Assembly: GCA_947173945.1 (NCBI GenBank)
Contig: CAMWGV010000001.1
Span: 82,747-146,746, forward strand
Length of the DNA stretch: 64,000 nucleotides
Source of the DNA: an uncultured Lachnospiraceae bacterium
GTDB taxonomy: Bacteria; Bacillota; Clostridia; Lachnospirales; Lachnospiraceae
Reading direction: 5' to 3'
A model generated the notes under the pieces. The model was given only the letters and a program-made list of their open reading frames with translations. It was not told the DNA's origin and made no database searches. Position numbers and translations under genes: made by a program. This document shows positions 34,264 to 42,763 of the stretch, one piece after another; the first letter of the stretch is position 1, and the number at the start of each line of letters is the position of its first letter.

Positions 34264-36082
34264 AAAAAATATGCAGGAATTAAAAAATAAATATCCCATG
34301 ATTTATAATGCAATAAAAGATGCCTGTGCAGAGGAGTCGACTGATATTGTACATATTGAGACTGCCCGCAATGGTGGAAGTGTTATCGTGTATAATAACA
34401 ATGGAAAAATTGTCTTCTTAAATTCAAAATATGACCCTGAGAATGAAGCAGCAAAATATATGTCGGAAACCTTTGAAATGTCGAATGAAGCAGTATTAAT
34501 GATGTATGGTTTGTCGAATGGTTATTATATTAAAGAATATATGAAGCATACGAAAGGGAATACAAAATGTATTGTGTTTGAGCCAAGCTTAGATATTTTT
34601 ATACAGGTTGTTTTACATATTGATATATCAGATATTATTAAATCGGAGCGGATATGTATTGTAGTAGAGGATATTAACATGGAGCTTTTTTCCATAGCAG
34701 CCGACAATTGGATTGACATGGGAAATAAGGGCTTCAGTAAGATAATGGCAGCGCCTAAATATGTAGAATTGTTTCATGAAAGTTATGAAAAATTCAAACA
34801 AAATTGTATTGACAGATATATAAATTTATATGCAATTGCAAATGCGGTGGTTGATTTTGGTAGGAATGAAGTAATAAGTGTGTTACATAATATGAAATAC
34901 CTTATAGGATGCCGTTGTGGAACTGAGCTTAAGGGTAGATTTCCGGAAGATATGCCTGCAATTGTTGTATCTGCCGGACCATCTCTTGAAAAAAATGTTG
35001 AGTTGCTTAAAGATGCAAAGGGAAAAGCGTTTATATTTGTGGTTGATGCCGCTGTTTCTAAAGTAATGGAGCTTGGAATAAAACCTGATGCAATCATATC
35101 TATTGACCCGAGAAAGCCTGTGGAACAATTTAAATGTAAAGGAATAGACGAATTGCCATTTTTTGTACATACAAATTCCAATGCACAGGTTTTGGAGTAT
35201 GTAAATTCGAATCATTTATTTTTCTTTTCATCAGACTCAATAGTTTGGAATGATTTATTTGAAAAAATGGGGACGAAAATTGATACGCTAAGCCTGGGTG
35301 GCTCTGTAGCAACGGCAGCCATCACATGTCTGATTTCATGGGGAATAAAAAGAATAATTTTAATTGGACAAGATCTTGCCTTCACAGGGAATCGTATGCA
35401 TGTAGGGGAAGAAGAGATGGAACTTGATAATGATGAGAATATATATACACATGTTAAAGATATTAACGGAAATGATACGATTACAAGTTGGATATTTTAT
35501 AACTATTTAAGATGGATAGAGGAAACGGCGTTAAAGCATAGGGATATCCACTTTATTGACGCTACGGAAGGTGGTGCATTTAAGAATCACTGTGAGCAAA
35601 TGACACTGAAAGAAGCAATTGAAAGGTATTGCACGCAGGAATATAATATATCTGACATTTTGCTTTCACTTCCACGATTATTTGAAGGTGGTCATTATCA
35701 GATGATAATTGATGCTCTCGAAAAAATGAAAATGGATTTTAGAAATATGAGAAAACAGTCAATAAATTGTAAGGTTGATTGCTTTAAAGGGAAAAAAATA
35801 ATTGAAAGCCGAACAGGTAATTTCAGGGAGCTTAAACAAATAAACAGGAATATTGTTAATACAGTGGATATGATAAAAAATTCAGCTGAATATGACTGTA
35901 TATATAAATGGACAGCAAAGTCAGAGCTAAATATGCTGAAATATAATGATGTAAACAGTGATAGCGAAGAAGCAGCAATTCAAAGATGTGAGAGAAATGC
36001 AACATATTTTGCTGAACTAGCGGATGCAATGACGGATCTTATTAAAATAGTTGATGACTGTATTACACAGTTAATGCAGTGA
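34250..36082 (+). CDS. maf4: Maf flagellin glycosyltransferase, paralogue 4
   Basis: Fourth Maf protein, 610 residues, overlapping pseG by 14 bp. Core motifs: MPAIVVSAGPSLEKNVELLK, IISIDPRKPVEQFKCKGIDE, LGGSVATAAITCLISWGIKR and ILIGQDLAFTGNRMHVGEEE. Its tail (QRCERNATYFAELADAMTDL) differs from the others. It sits on the border between the Pse genes and the second nonulosonate set, so it may use either CMP sugar. Confidence 0.92.
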   Translation: MTLYEKNMQELKNKYPMIYNAIKDACAEESTDIVHIETARNGGSVIVYNNNGKIVFLNSKYDPENEAAKYMSETFEMSNEAVLMMYGLSNGYYIKEYMKHTKGNTKCIVFEPSLDIFIQVVLHIDISDIIKSERICIVVEDINMELFSIAADNWIDMGNKGFSKIMAAPKYVELFHESYEKFKQNCIDRYINLYAIANAVVDFGRNEVISVLHNMKYLIGCRCGTELKGRFPEDMPAIVVSAGPSLEKNVELLKDAKGKAFIFVVDAAVSKVMELGIKPDAIISIDPRKPVEQFKCKGIDELPFFVHTNSNAQVLEYVNSNHLFFFSSDSIVWNDLFEKMGTKIDTLSLGGSVATAAITCLISWGIKRIILIGQDLAFTGNRMHVGEEEMELDNDENIYTHVKDINGNDTITSWIFYNYLRWIEETALKHRDIHFIDATEGGAFKNHCEQMTLKEAIERYCTQEYNISDILLSLPRLFEGGHYQMIIDALEKMKMDFRNMRKQSINCKVDCFKGKKIIESRTGNFRELKQINRNIVNTVDMIKNSAEYDCIYKWTAKSELNMLKYNDVNSDSEEAAIQRCERNATYFAELADAMTDLIKIVDDCITQLMQ

Positions 36083-36091
36083 GGTAGATGT

Positions 36092-37129
36092 ATGAATTAT
36101 ATGGATTATTGCGTAGATGTATCTGTTACAATAAAGGATGCAATGAAGTGCATAGAAATTGTAAAACCTAAAATTGTATTTCTTGTCGAGGGAAAAAGGC
36201 TTAAGGCATCTCTTACAGACGGAGATGTCAGAAGATTTTTGCTTGCAGGAGGGGCACTGACTGATTTGGCAATTGATGCAGGAAATAAAAATACCCTTTA
36301 TGCAAAAACAACAACAGGGGCAAAGGAGCTTTATCACCAGAAAAATTTTGTTGCCATACCGATAGTAAATGACGAGAGAGAACTTACGGATATTTACATT
36401 GGTGAAAAAAATCGTATGGAAAAACAGGAGTCCTTAAATATCCCGGTTGTAATAAATGCAGGTGGGAAGGGAACCCGACTTGAGCCATATACAAAAATAT
36501 TGCCGAAGCCTTTAATACCTGTGGGTGAAATGCCGATTATAGAGCATATTATGCAGAACTTTATGGACTATGATTGTGAACAGTTCAGCATTATTGTAAA
36601 TTATAAAAAGGACTTGATTAAAGCATATTTTGCTGATTGTGATAAAAAGTATGATATTACATGGTACGATGAGGACAAGCCTCTTGGAACGGGTGGAGGG
36701 CTCTGCTATTTAAAGGGGAAAATAGACACAACGTTTTTCTTTACAAACTGTGATAATCTTCTTCTTTCGAATTATGGAAGCATGCTTCGGTTTCATAGAG
36801 AAAACAAAAATGTTATCACAATGGTTTGTGCATATAAAAATATTGTTATTCCGTATGGTGTGGTTGATATGGGATTAAACGGTTCCATAAACTCGATGGA
36901 GGAAAAACCGGAGATTTCGTTTCTGACAAATACAGGAATATATATTGTTGAACCGGAGGTTCTTAGTGATATAGAAGATAACGTATTTATTGGATTTCCT
37001 GACATTGTTAAAATGCAGATGGAAAAAGGGAAAAAGGTTTCCGTGTATCCTGTCAGTGAAAATGAATGGCTCGATATGGGGCAACTGTCAGAGTTGGACA
37101 AAATGCGAGAAAAATTGTATGATGAATAG
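36092..37129 (+). CDS. ptmE: CBS-domain sugar-1-phosphate guanylyltransferase, PtmE-like
   Basis: A 345-residue fusion. Residues 1-105 look like a pair of CBS domains (KIVFLVEGKRLKASLTDGDV, then RRFLLAG; FVAIPIVNDERELTDIYIGE). Residues 115-345 are a nucleotidyltransferase (VVINAGGKGTRLEPYTKILP, then KPLIPVGEMPIIEHIMQ; FTNCDNLLLSNYGSMLRFHR). This layout matches Campylobacter PtmE, which makes GDP-GlcN for the legionaminic acid pathway. The gene order ptmE-legI-legG-legF recalls the Campylobacter set. GDP as product is inferred from the family. Confidence 0.8.
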   Translation: MNYMDYCVDVSVTIKDAMKCIEIVKPKIVFLVEGKRLKASLTDGDVRRFLLAGGALTDLAIDAGNKNTLYAKTTTGAKELYHQKNFVAIPIVNDERELTDIYIGEKNRMEKQESLNIPVVINAGGKGTRLEPYTKILPKPLIPVGEMPIIEHIMQNFMDYDCEQFSIIVNYKKDLIKAYFADCDKKYDITWYDEDKPLGTGGGLCYLKGKIDTTFFFTNCDNLLLSNYGSMLRFHRENKNVITMVCAYKNIVIPYGVVDMGLNGSINSMEEKPEISFLTNTGIYIVEPEVLSDIEDNVFIGFPDIVKMQMEKGKKVSVYPVSENEWLDMGQLSELDKMREKLYDE

Positions 37130-37139
37130 AGGTAATCGG

Positions 37140-38135
37140 ATGGGGGTTTATATAATTGCAGAAGCAGGAGTAAATCATAACGGAAGTGTGGAAATTGCAA
37201 AGAAGCTGTGTCTTGAGGCGAAGAAGGCAGGTGCGGATGCGGTTAAATTTCAAACGTGGATTACCGAGAAAATAATAACGAAAACTGTTAAGCAGGCTGA
37301 TTATCAAAGTGAAAATACGGGAAGTGAAAAATCACAGTTCGATATGTTAAAGGAGCTTGAGCTTTCGTATGATGATTTTAGGGAAATAAAAAGCTACTGT
37401 GATGAAATCGGTATTTGCTTTGCCTCAACGGCAGACGAGCCTGACAGTCTTGATTTTTTGATTGAGATTGGAATTCCGTTTATAAAAATAGGTTCGGGAG
37501 ATATAGGAAATCTGCCGTTCTTACGGTATATTGGAAGTAAGAATCTGCCGGTTATTCTCAGTACGGGAATGAGTACGCTGGCTGATGTGGAAGAATCCTT
37601 AAAGGCTTTGCGGCAGGGTGGAGCAGAGGACATATCGCTATTACACTGCACCACAAGCTATCCGTGTCCTTACGATAAGGTTAATTTAAATGCCATTGAC
37701 ACATTACGCAGTGCTTTTGGTGTGAATGTAGGTTATTCTGACCATACAATGGGGATAGAGGTTCCCATAGCGGCAGTGGCACGAAATGCAACAATAATTG
37801 AAAAGCATTTTACCCTTGACAGAAGTATGGAGGGACCTGACCATTTGGCAAGCACGGAACCGGTTGCTTTTAAGAGGATGGTTGATGCAATCCGAAACAT
37901 AGAACAGGCATTAGGCAGTGGAAGCAAACAACCTACGAAAGAAGAAATAGAAATATCGCAGGTGGTTTTAAAGCGTATTGTAGCAAGACGGTTTATTCCG
38001 AAGGGAAAGATTATTGATGGGGAAGATTTGATTGTCAAGAGAAACGACGAGGGTATTTCGGTAAAATATTGGGATTTGGTAATAGGAACGACCGCAAGAA
38101 AAAATTATGAGATTGACGAGGCAATAGAGTTTTGA
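37140..38135 (+). CDS. legI: Legionaminic/N-acetylneuraminic acid synthase (NeuB family)
   Basis: Condenses a 2-acetamido mannose-type sugar with phosphoenolpyruvate. From ATG 37140 it has 331 residues; the frame opens at 36990 inside ptmE but those residues lack family similarity. Motifs: YIIAEAGVNHNGSVEIAKKL, AVKFQTW, FASTADEPDSLDFLIEIGIP, STGMSTLADVEESL, GYSDHTMGIEVPIAAVA, IEKHFTLDRSMEGPDHLAST (the NeuB PGPDH-type motif) and a C-terminal SAF domain. PDH instead of the Pse motif separates it from PseI at 32181. Whether the product is Leg5Ac7Ac or Neu5Ac cannot be settled here. Confidence 0.9.
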   Translation: MGVYIIAEAGVNHNGSVEIAKKLCLEAKKAGADAVKFQTWITEKIITKTVKQADYQSENTGSEKSQFDMLKELELSYDDFREIKSYCDEIGICFASTADEPDSLDFLIEIGIPFIKIGSGDIGNLPFLRYIGSKNLPVILSTGMSTLADVEESLKALRQGGAEDISLLHCTTSYPCPYDKVNLNAIDTLRSAFGVNVGYSDHTMGIEVPIAAVARNATIIEKHFTLDRSMEGPDHLASTEPVAFKRMVDAIRNIEQALGSGSKQPTKEEIEISQVVLKRIVARRFIPKGKIIDGEDLIVKRNDEGISVKYWDLVIGTTARKNYEIDEAIEF

Positions 38136-39340
38136 TAGCTGATAGTAATGAAAATAAATATCAGATATGTGTTGTAACAGGAACGAGGGCAGAGTATGGT
38201 TTGCTGAAGGAGTTGCTGTTTAAGTTGCGTGACGATAGCAGATGTAAGCTTACGCTTGTTGTCACGGGTAGTCACCTTGTGGAAAGTTTTGGGAACACAC
38301 AAAAGGAAATAATGGAAGATGGCTTTGAAGACTATATTAAGGTTCCCATTCCGCTGGAGGATGATAGCAAATCGGGAATGGCAAAGACAACAGGAATAGC
38401 CATGCAAAAATTTAGTGAGCTTTTTACCGATTATAAGCCTGATATCTGTATTGTTTTAGGGGACAGATTTGAGATTTTTGCTGTTGCCGCTGCCGCACAT
38501 CTTATCGGAATACCTGTTGCACATATTTCGGGAGGCGATGTGACAGAGGGAGCAGTTGATGATGCAATGAGGCACTGCATAACCAAGCTGAGCAGCCTAC
38601 ATTTCCCAGGGTGTGAGCAGTCGGCAAAGCGGATTATTCAGATGGGAGAGCAGCCTGACAGAGTATTCAATGTGGGAGAACCGGGAGTGGAAAATTGTCT
38701 TAAGGTTACTTGTATGTCTCGCAGGGAGCTTGCAGATAATCTGAATTTTGAGGGAATAATGGGTGACTATGCAGTAGTGACCTTTCACCCTGTTACGATG
38801 GAAAATAGTACTGCCGCTTATCAATTACATGAATTGATTGGTGCGATGGAAGAGTTTCCTGATATGTCGTATATTATTACAAAGGCAAATGCAGATGCAG
38901 AGGGCAGAATTGTGAATGATATATGGCAACAGGAGACGGAGAAACATGCTAACTGGAAGCTGGTTTCGTCCTTGGGCATGGTAAGATATTTATCGGCAGT
39001 AAAATATGCAAAGGCAGTTATCGGTAATTCGTCGAGTGGAATATATGAGGTACCATCCATGGGAATCCCAACGGTAAATATTGGGGACCGACAAAAGGGT
39101 AGAATTATGGCAGAAAGTATAGTAAGCTGCTTTTCGGAGAAAGAAAAAATTACAGCTTCCATAAAGGAAGTGTTAAAGGATGATTTTCAACAAAAGGCAA
39201 AGAATATTGTTCCGATGTATGGGGATGGGACAACGTCTGCACAGATTGTAAGTCACGTTATGGAATATCTGCTAAAAATCAGTGGGACAACAAAAAAACA
39301 TTTTTATGATATCGATTTTGTTTTAGCAGAGAAAGGTTGA
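38132..39340 (+). CDS. legG: Hydrolysing UDP/GDP-N-acetylsugar 2-epimerase (NeuC/LegG)
   Basis: Releases the nucleotide and inverts C2, giving the free manno-sugar for the NeuB-type synthase. The 402 residues begin at TTG 38132, which overlaps the legI stop (TTGA) and suggests coupling. Motifs: VVTGTRAEYGLLKELLFKL, VTGSHLVESFGNT, VLGDRFEIFAVAAAAHLIGI, HISGGDVTEGAVDDAMRHCI, FHPVTMENS and IGNSSSGIYEVPSMGIPTVN, all typical of NeuC. In a Leg pathway the donor would be the diacetamido GDP sugar; in a sialic acid pathway, UDP-GlcNAc. Confidence 0.9.
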   Translation: MIADSNENKYQICVVTGTRAEYGLLKELLFKLRDDSRCKLTLVVTGSHLVESFGNTQKEIMEDGFEDYIKVPIPLEDDSKSGMAKTTGIAMQKFSELFTDYKPDICIVLGDRFEIFAVAAAAHLIGIPVAHISGGDVTEGAVDDAMRHCITKLSSLHFPGCEQSAKRIIQMGEQPDRVFNVGEPGVENCLKVTCMSRRELADNLNFEGIMGDYAVVTFHPVTMENSTAAYQLHELIGAMEEFPDMSYIITKANADAEGRIVNDIWQQETEKHANWKLVSSLGMVRYLSAVKYAKAVIGNSSSGIYEVPSMGIPTVNIGDRQKGRIMAESIVSCFSEKEKITASIKEVLKDDFQQKAKNIVPMYGDGTTSAQIVSHVMEYLLKISGTTKKHFYDIDFVLAEKG

Positions 39341-39349
39341 AATGTAAAA

Positions 39350-40072
39350 ATGACAACAAAATGTAAAATCTTGAAAAGTATTGCCATTATTCCGGCAAGA
39401 AGTGGTTCCAAGGGTCTTAAGGATAAAAATATAATGGATTTAAACGGACAACCTTTGATGGCATACACAATTGATGCTGCATTGAAATCAGGATGTTTTG
39501 ATGAGGTGATGGTATCGACGGATGACGATTGCTATGCAGAGATTGCAAAAAGCTTTGGGGCATCGGTTCCATTTTTAAGGGAGGAGGCTACTTCGGGCGA
39601 TAATGCAGGCTCATGGGATGTTGTAAGAGAGGTTCTTTTAAATTATGAGCGAAATGGCAGGCAGTTTGATTATGTAGCATTGCTTCAACCCACATCCCCA
39701 CTCAGAAATGCGGAGGATATTTCAGGCGTTTTCGATATGCTGCAAAATGAAGATGTGCATAATGTTGTAACAGTAACCGAGGTTGACCATCCTGTGCAAC
39801 ATTGCTTCAAAATGCCACCAAACGGTTCCATGAAAGAAATGGCAGAGTCACCCTACAATTATACAAGGAGACAGGATTTAGAACCATATTATAGGGAAAA
39901 TGGGGCAATTTATCTGGTTGATGCAAAGAAGATAAGAGATAAGGATTATAATTTTTATGCAGATGCCTGTTACGGATATACAATGCCACGTGAAAGGTCT
40001 GTGGATATAGATATAAAAATGGATTTAGAGATAGCCGGTGTTATTTTGAAATCATATTTGAAAAGCGAATGA
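39350..40072 (+). CDS. legF: CMP-legionaminate/N-acetylneuraminate cytidylyltransferase
   Basis: Activates the second nonulosonate with CTP. It has 240 residues with IIPARSGSKGLKDKNIMDLN (residues 13-32), VSTDDDCYAEIAKSFGASVP, LLQPTSPLRNAEDISGVF and the end PRERSVDIDIKMDLEIAGVI. This is the NeuA/LegF branch (SGSKGLKDKN, LLQPTSPLR), clearly different from PseF at 31465 (GGSKRIPKKN, YPTAPF). It follows legG by 9 bp. Confidence 0.91.
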   Translation: MTTKCKILKSIAIIPARSGSKGLKDKNIMDLNGQPLMAYTIDAALKSGCFDEVMVSTDDDCYAEIAKSFGASVPFLREEATSGDNAGSWDVVREVLLNYERNGRQFDYVALLQPTSPLRNAEDISGVFDMLQNEDVHNVVTVTEVDHPVQHCFKMPPNGSMKEMAESPYNYTRRQDLEPYYRENGAIYLVDAKKIRDKDYNFYADACYGYTMPRERSVDIDIKMDLEIAGVILKSYLKSE

Positions 40073-40086
40073 AAGGAAGTCAATGC

Positions 40087-40737
40087 ATGGGTAAGGAAAA
40101 AATTGTACTTGTAGGAAATGGTCAACATGCCAGAGTTGTCTTATACAATTTAAAAGCACAGGGCTTGTATGATGTGGCTTGCTTTACAACCCATGATCCT
40201 ACATTGGTTGGAAGTATCTATGAAGGCTATGAAATAGGAGGCACAGATGATGATATAGATAGTTTGCGGGAAAAGTATCATACAAATAAGTTTTTTATTG
40301 CCTTTGGTGATATGAAAAAAAGAAAAAAGCTATATGAATACTATGTTTCCAAAGGATGGGAAGCAGTAAATATTATTCATCCTAATGCGGTTGTGTCAGA
40401 TGAAGCAAAAATAGGAAGAGGTGTTTTAATTGAATGTGGCTGTCTTATTACACCAAATCCGATAATTGGTAATAATGTTGTAGTCAACACAGGGTCACAG
40501 GTTAACCATGATAATATTATAGAAGATCATGTGTATATAGCATCAGGGGTAATTCTCTCAGGAGGTGTGACCATAAAAGAAAATACTCTTCTGGATGATG
40601 GAGTTATAGTAACATTGGGACATACAGTAGGAAAAAACTGCTTGATTGGTGCAGGGACTGTGGTTGCGAAGGATATTCCTGAAAGTAAGGTGGCCTGCGG
40701 TAATCCGGCGAGAATATTGAGAGATAATGAGCAATAA
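40087..40737 (+). CDS. legH: NeuD/PglD-family sugar N- or O-acetyltransferase
   Basis: Acetyltransferase with a Rossmann-like N-terminus (EKIVLVGNGQHARVVLYNLK) and left-handed beta-helix repeats (residues 98-205: AVVSDEAKIGRGVLIECGCL, later GVTIKENTLLDDGVIVTLGH). It ends with the family sequence PESKVACGNPARILRDNE. From ATG 40087 it has 216 residues; AAAGGAAG lies 8 bp upstream. In a legionaminic acid pathway it would acetylate the 4-amine (LegH); in a sialic acid pathway it would be NeuD. Confidence 0.85.
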   Translation: MGKEKIVLVGNGQHARVVLYNLKAQGLYDVACFTTHDPTLVGSIYEGYEIGGTDDDIDSLREKYHTNKFFIAFGDMKKRKKLYEYYVSKGWEAVNIIHPNAVVSDEAKIGRGVLIECGCLITPNPIIGNNVVVNTGSQVNHDNIIEDHVYIASGVILSGGVTIKENTLLDDGVIVTLGHTVGKNCLIGAGTVVAKDIPESKVACGNPARILRDNEQ

Positions 40738-40749
40738 GGAGGATGTAAA

Positions 40750-41418
40750 GTGGAAATGGAGCTTAAATCTTTTGATGACGGATGGGAAAAAATTCATGCA
40801 GAAAATGAGTGGGGCAGATATCCTACAGAGCATGTTGTACGTTTTATAGCAAGAAATTTTTACAAGAGAGATAGAAAGGCGGTTAAGATACTGGATTTTG
40901 GCTGTGGTGCAGGAGCTCATACATGGTTTCTTGCCAGAGAGGGATTTGATACATATGCCTTTGATGGATCAAAAAGTGCGGTGAAGAAAACGGAGGAGTA
41001 TCTTGGTAAAGAAGGGCTTAAGGCTGATATCAGGGTATGTGATGCATTGAAATTGAATTACAGTGAAGATTTTTTTGATTGTGTAATTGACAATGTAACG
41101 GTATATGCCAATATACTTGACGATATAAGACAGATGTACGAAAATATTTATAATATGCTGAAAAAAGGAGGTAATATTCTGACCGTCGTATTTTCAAAAA
41201 ATACAGATGGATATGGAAAAGGAACGGAAATAGAAAAGGATACCTTTGTAGATGCGACGTTTGGCCAGATTGTAACGCCAAAGGCACATTATTTTGATAA
41301 GGAGAGTATTACGTTGTTGCTTTCTGAAATTGGCTTTAAAGATATATGTGCGGAAGTGAGCCGTTATACGGATAGAGGAAATGTGATAGAGCATATTATT
41401 GTTTCAGCAACAAAATGA
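40750..41418 (+). CDS. Class I SAM-dependent methyltransferase
   Basis: A 222-residue methyltransferase. GTG 40750 is chosen because AAGGAGG ends 6 bp before it; ATG 40756 is an alternative. Motif I is ILDFGCGAGAHTWFLAREGF (near residues 46-65), motif II FDGSKSAVKK and motif IV FDCVIDNVTVYAN. The substrate is unknown. Its place after the second nonulosonate set suggests O-methylation of that sugar or of the glycan. Confidence 0.8.
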   Translation: MEMELKSFDDGWEKIHAENEWGRYPTEHVVRFIARNFYKRDRKAVKILDFGCGAGAHTWFLAREGFDTYAFDGSKSAVKKTEEYLGKEGLKADIRVCDALKLNYSEDFFDCVIDNVTVYANILDDIRQMYENIYNMLKKGGNILTVVFSKNTDGYGKGTEIEKDTFVDATFGQIVTPKAHYFDKESITLLLSEIGFKDICAEVSRYTDRGNVIEHIIVSATK

Positions 41419-41436
41419 TACTATAAGGATTATATA

Positions 41437-42684
41437 ATGCAAGATATGTATAATAGATATGATATACAAGAGAGTAAAATACGGATGCAAAGTCAATGGG
41501 CAGAAAATATCAGATTTGCTGAAGAACGAAAAAATATAATTTTAAAATGGAATGAAAAATACTTGTCAACGGAGAAAAAATACCTTAGAAAAATTGACGA
41601 GTTGATTGGGATAGGGACAAATGATTCATATATGAAAATATGTGAAATGTTTGAGGACACGGAGGGCTTGTCAGATGATGAAATTATAGCAGCCGGAAAG
41701 ATTCCAATTAATGTTTTTAAAGAAAGAAATGAGATGGCATATCTGATTCAGGCGATAAACATATATTACAGGGAGCAGGCTGCAGAGACAGAAGCTACCA
41801 TTTTTGACCATGGTGATAAGCTTACTGACATTATAGATGTAATAAACGAGGTGAGGCTTTTATTATTTGAATTGGAGTTTTTTAGGGATGATGAGGGACT
41901 TGTTGAGTATGTAAAAAATAATAAGATATCGCAACCAATGGTATCATATCTGGCCGCATCATGTATAGGAGAGCTTCGCAAGGTTAAAGAAGAACCATGC
42001 CATGAACAATTCAATAAGGCTCCAAATCGCCATGCAGGGAAAAAGATAGCATTTATTTTATGTACAAATAATGAAGTTTATATGCGGCATGCGCTATATT
42101 TTATAAGTAAGCTTGAGGTGCCATATGGCTGTGAGGTGGAGATTTTAACAATACAGGATGCGAATAGTATGACTGGTGGTTATAATGAGGGTATGGCGGC
42201 GTCAAGTGCAAAATATAAGATATATATGCATCAGGATGTGCTAATCATAAATCAGTATTTTATATATGATATACTTGATATATTTGAGGACGTAAATGTT
42301 GGAATGATTGGAATGGTAGGTGCACCAATGCTGTCTCCAAGTAAGGTTATGTGGTATTCAGATAGAATAGGGAAAATTTACAGTGCAACTGCTTATAAAA
42401 CAGATATTATGAAATTTCCACCGATGAAAGGCAAATATGAAAGCGTTGAGGTTGTTGATGGACTTTTAATGGCAACGCAGTATGATATCCATTGGCGTGA
42501 AGATTTGTTTGATAAGTGGGATATGTATGACGTATCACAAAGCTTGGAGTTTCACAGGCGAGGGTATGAGGTTGTTGTGCCCAATATGAGTGCTCCATGG
42601 TGCCTGCATGATGACGGATTTATGAATCTGGACAATTATTATGGAGAGCTTGATAAGTTAAAGAAGGAATACCATGGGGAATAA
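41437..42684 (+). CDS. Two-part protein with StrF-like family 2 glycosyltransferase domain
   Basis: A 415-residue protein. The first 190 residues are charged and helical without a motif I know. From about residue 200 (GKKIAFILCTNNEVYMRHAL) it resembles the GT-A-like StrF/Glyco_tranf_2_5 family: YNEGMAASSAKYKIYMHQDV (the usual HQDV), IGMVGAPMLSPSKVMWYSDR and VVDGLLMATQYDIHWREDLF, then DKWDMYDVSQSLEFHRRGYE. No membrane segment is visible, so it may act in the cytosol on flagellin glycan. The ribosome site is weak (taaggat). Confidence 0.75.
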   Translation: MQDMYNRYDIQESKIRMQSQWAENIRFAEERKNIILKWNEKYLSTEKKYLRKIDELIGIGTNDSYMKICEMFEDTEGLSDDEIIAAGKIPINVFKERNEMAYLIQAINIYYREQAAETEATIFDHGDKLTDIIDVINEVRLLLFELEFFRDDEGLVEYVKNNKISQPMVSYLAASCIGELRKVKEEPCHEQFNKAPNRHAGKKIAFILCTNNEVYMRHALYFISKLEVPYGCEVEILTIQDANSMTGGYNEGMAASSAKYKIYMHQDVLIINQYFIYDILDIFEDVNVGMIGMVGAPMLSPSKVMWYSDRIGKIYSATAYKTDIMKFPPMKGKYESVEVVDGLLMATQYDIHWREDLFDKWDMYDVSQSLEFHRRGYEVVVPNMSAPWCLHDDGFMNLDNYYGELDKLKKEYHGE

Positions 42685-42763
42685 ACAGGACTGCAAATAT
42701 ACAGGTAGATAATTGAATGGAATCGTCCATGTACAAAGCGAATGAAATAGGAGAATTTAAAGT

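Noticed and set aside
20104..36082. The four DUF115/MptE-like proteins as pterin pyrophosphokinases
   Set aside because: Length near 610 residues, position beside flagellin and nonulosonate genes, and the shared core fit Maf glycosyltransferases; no pterin genes are near.
36990..37139. N-terminal extension of the legI frame
   Set aside because: It overlaps ptmE and has no NeuB-family similarity; ATG 37140 starts the conserved protein.
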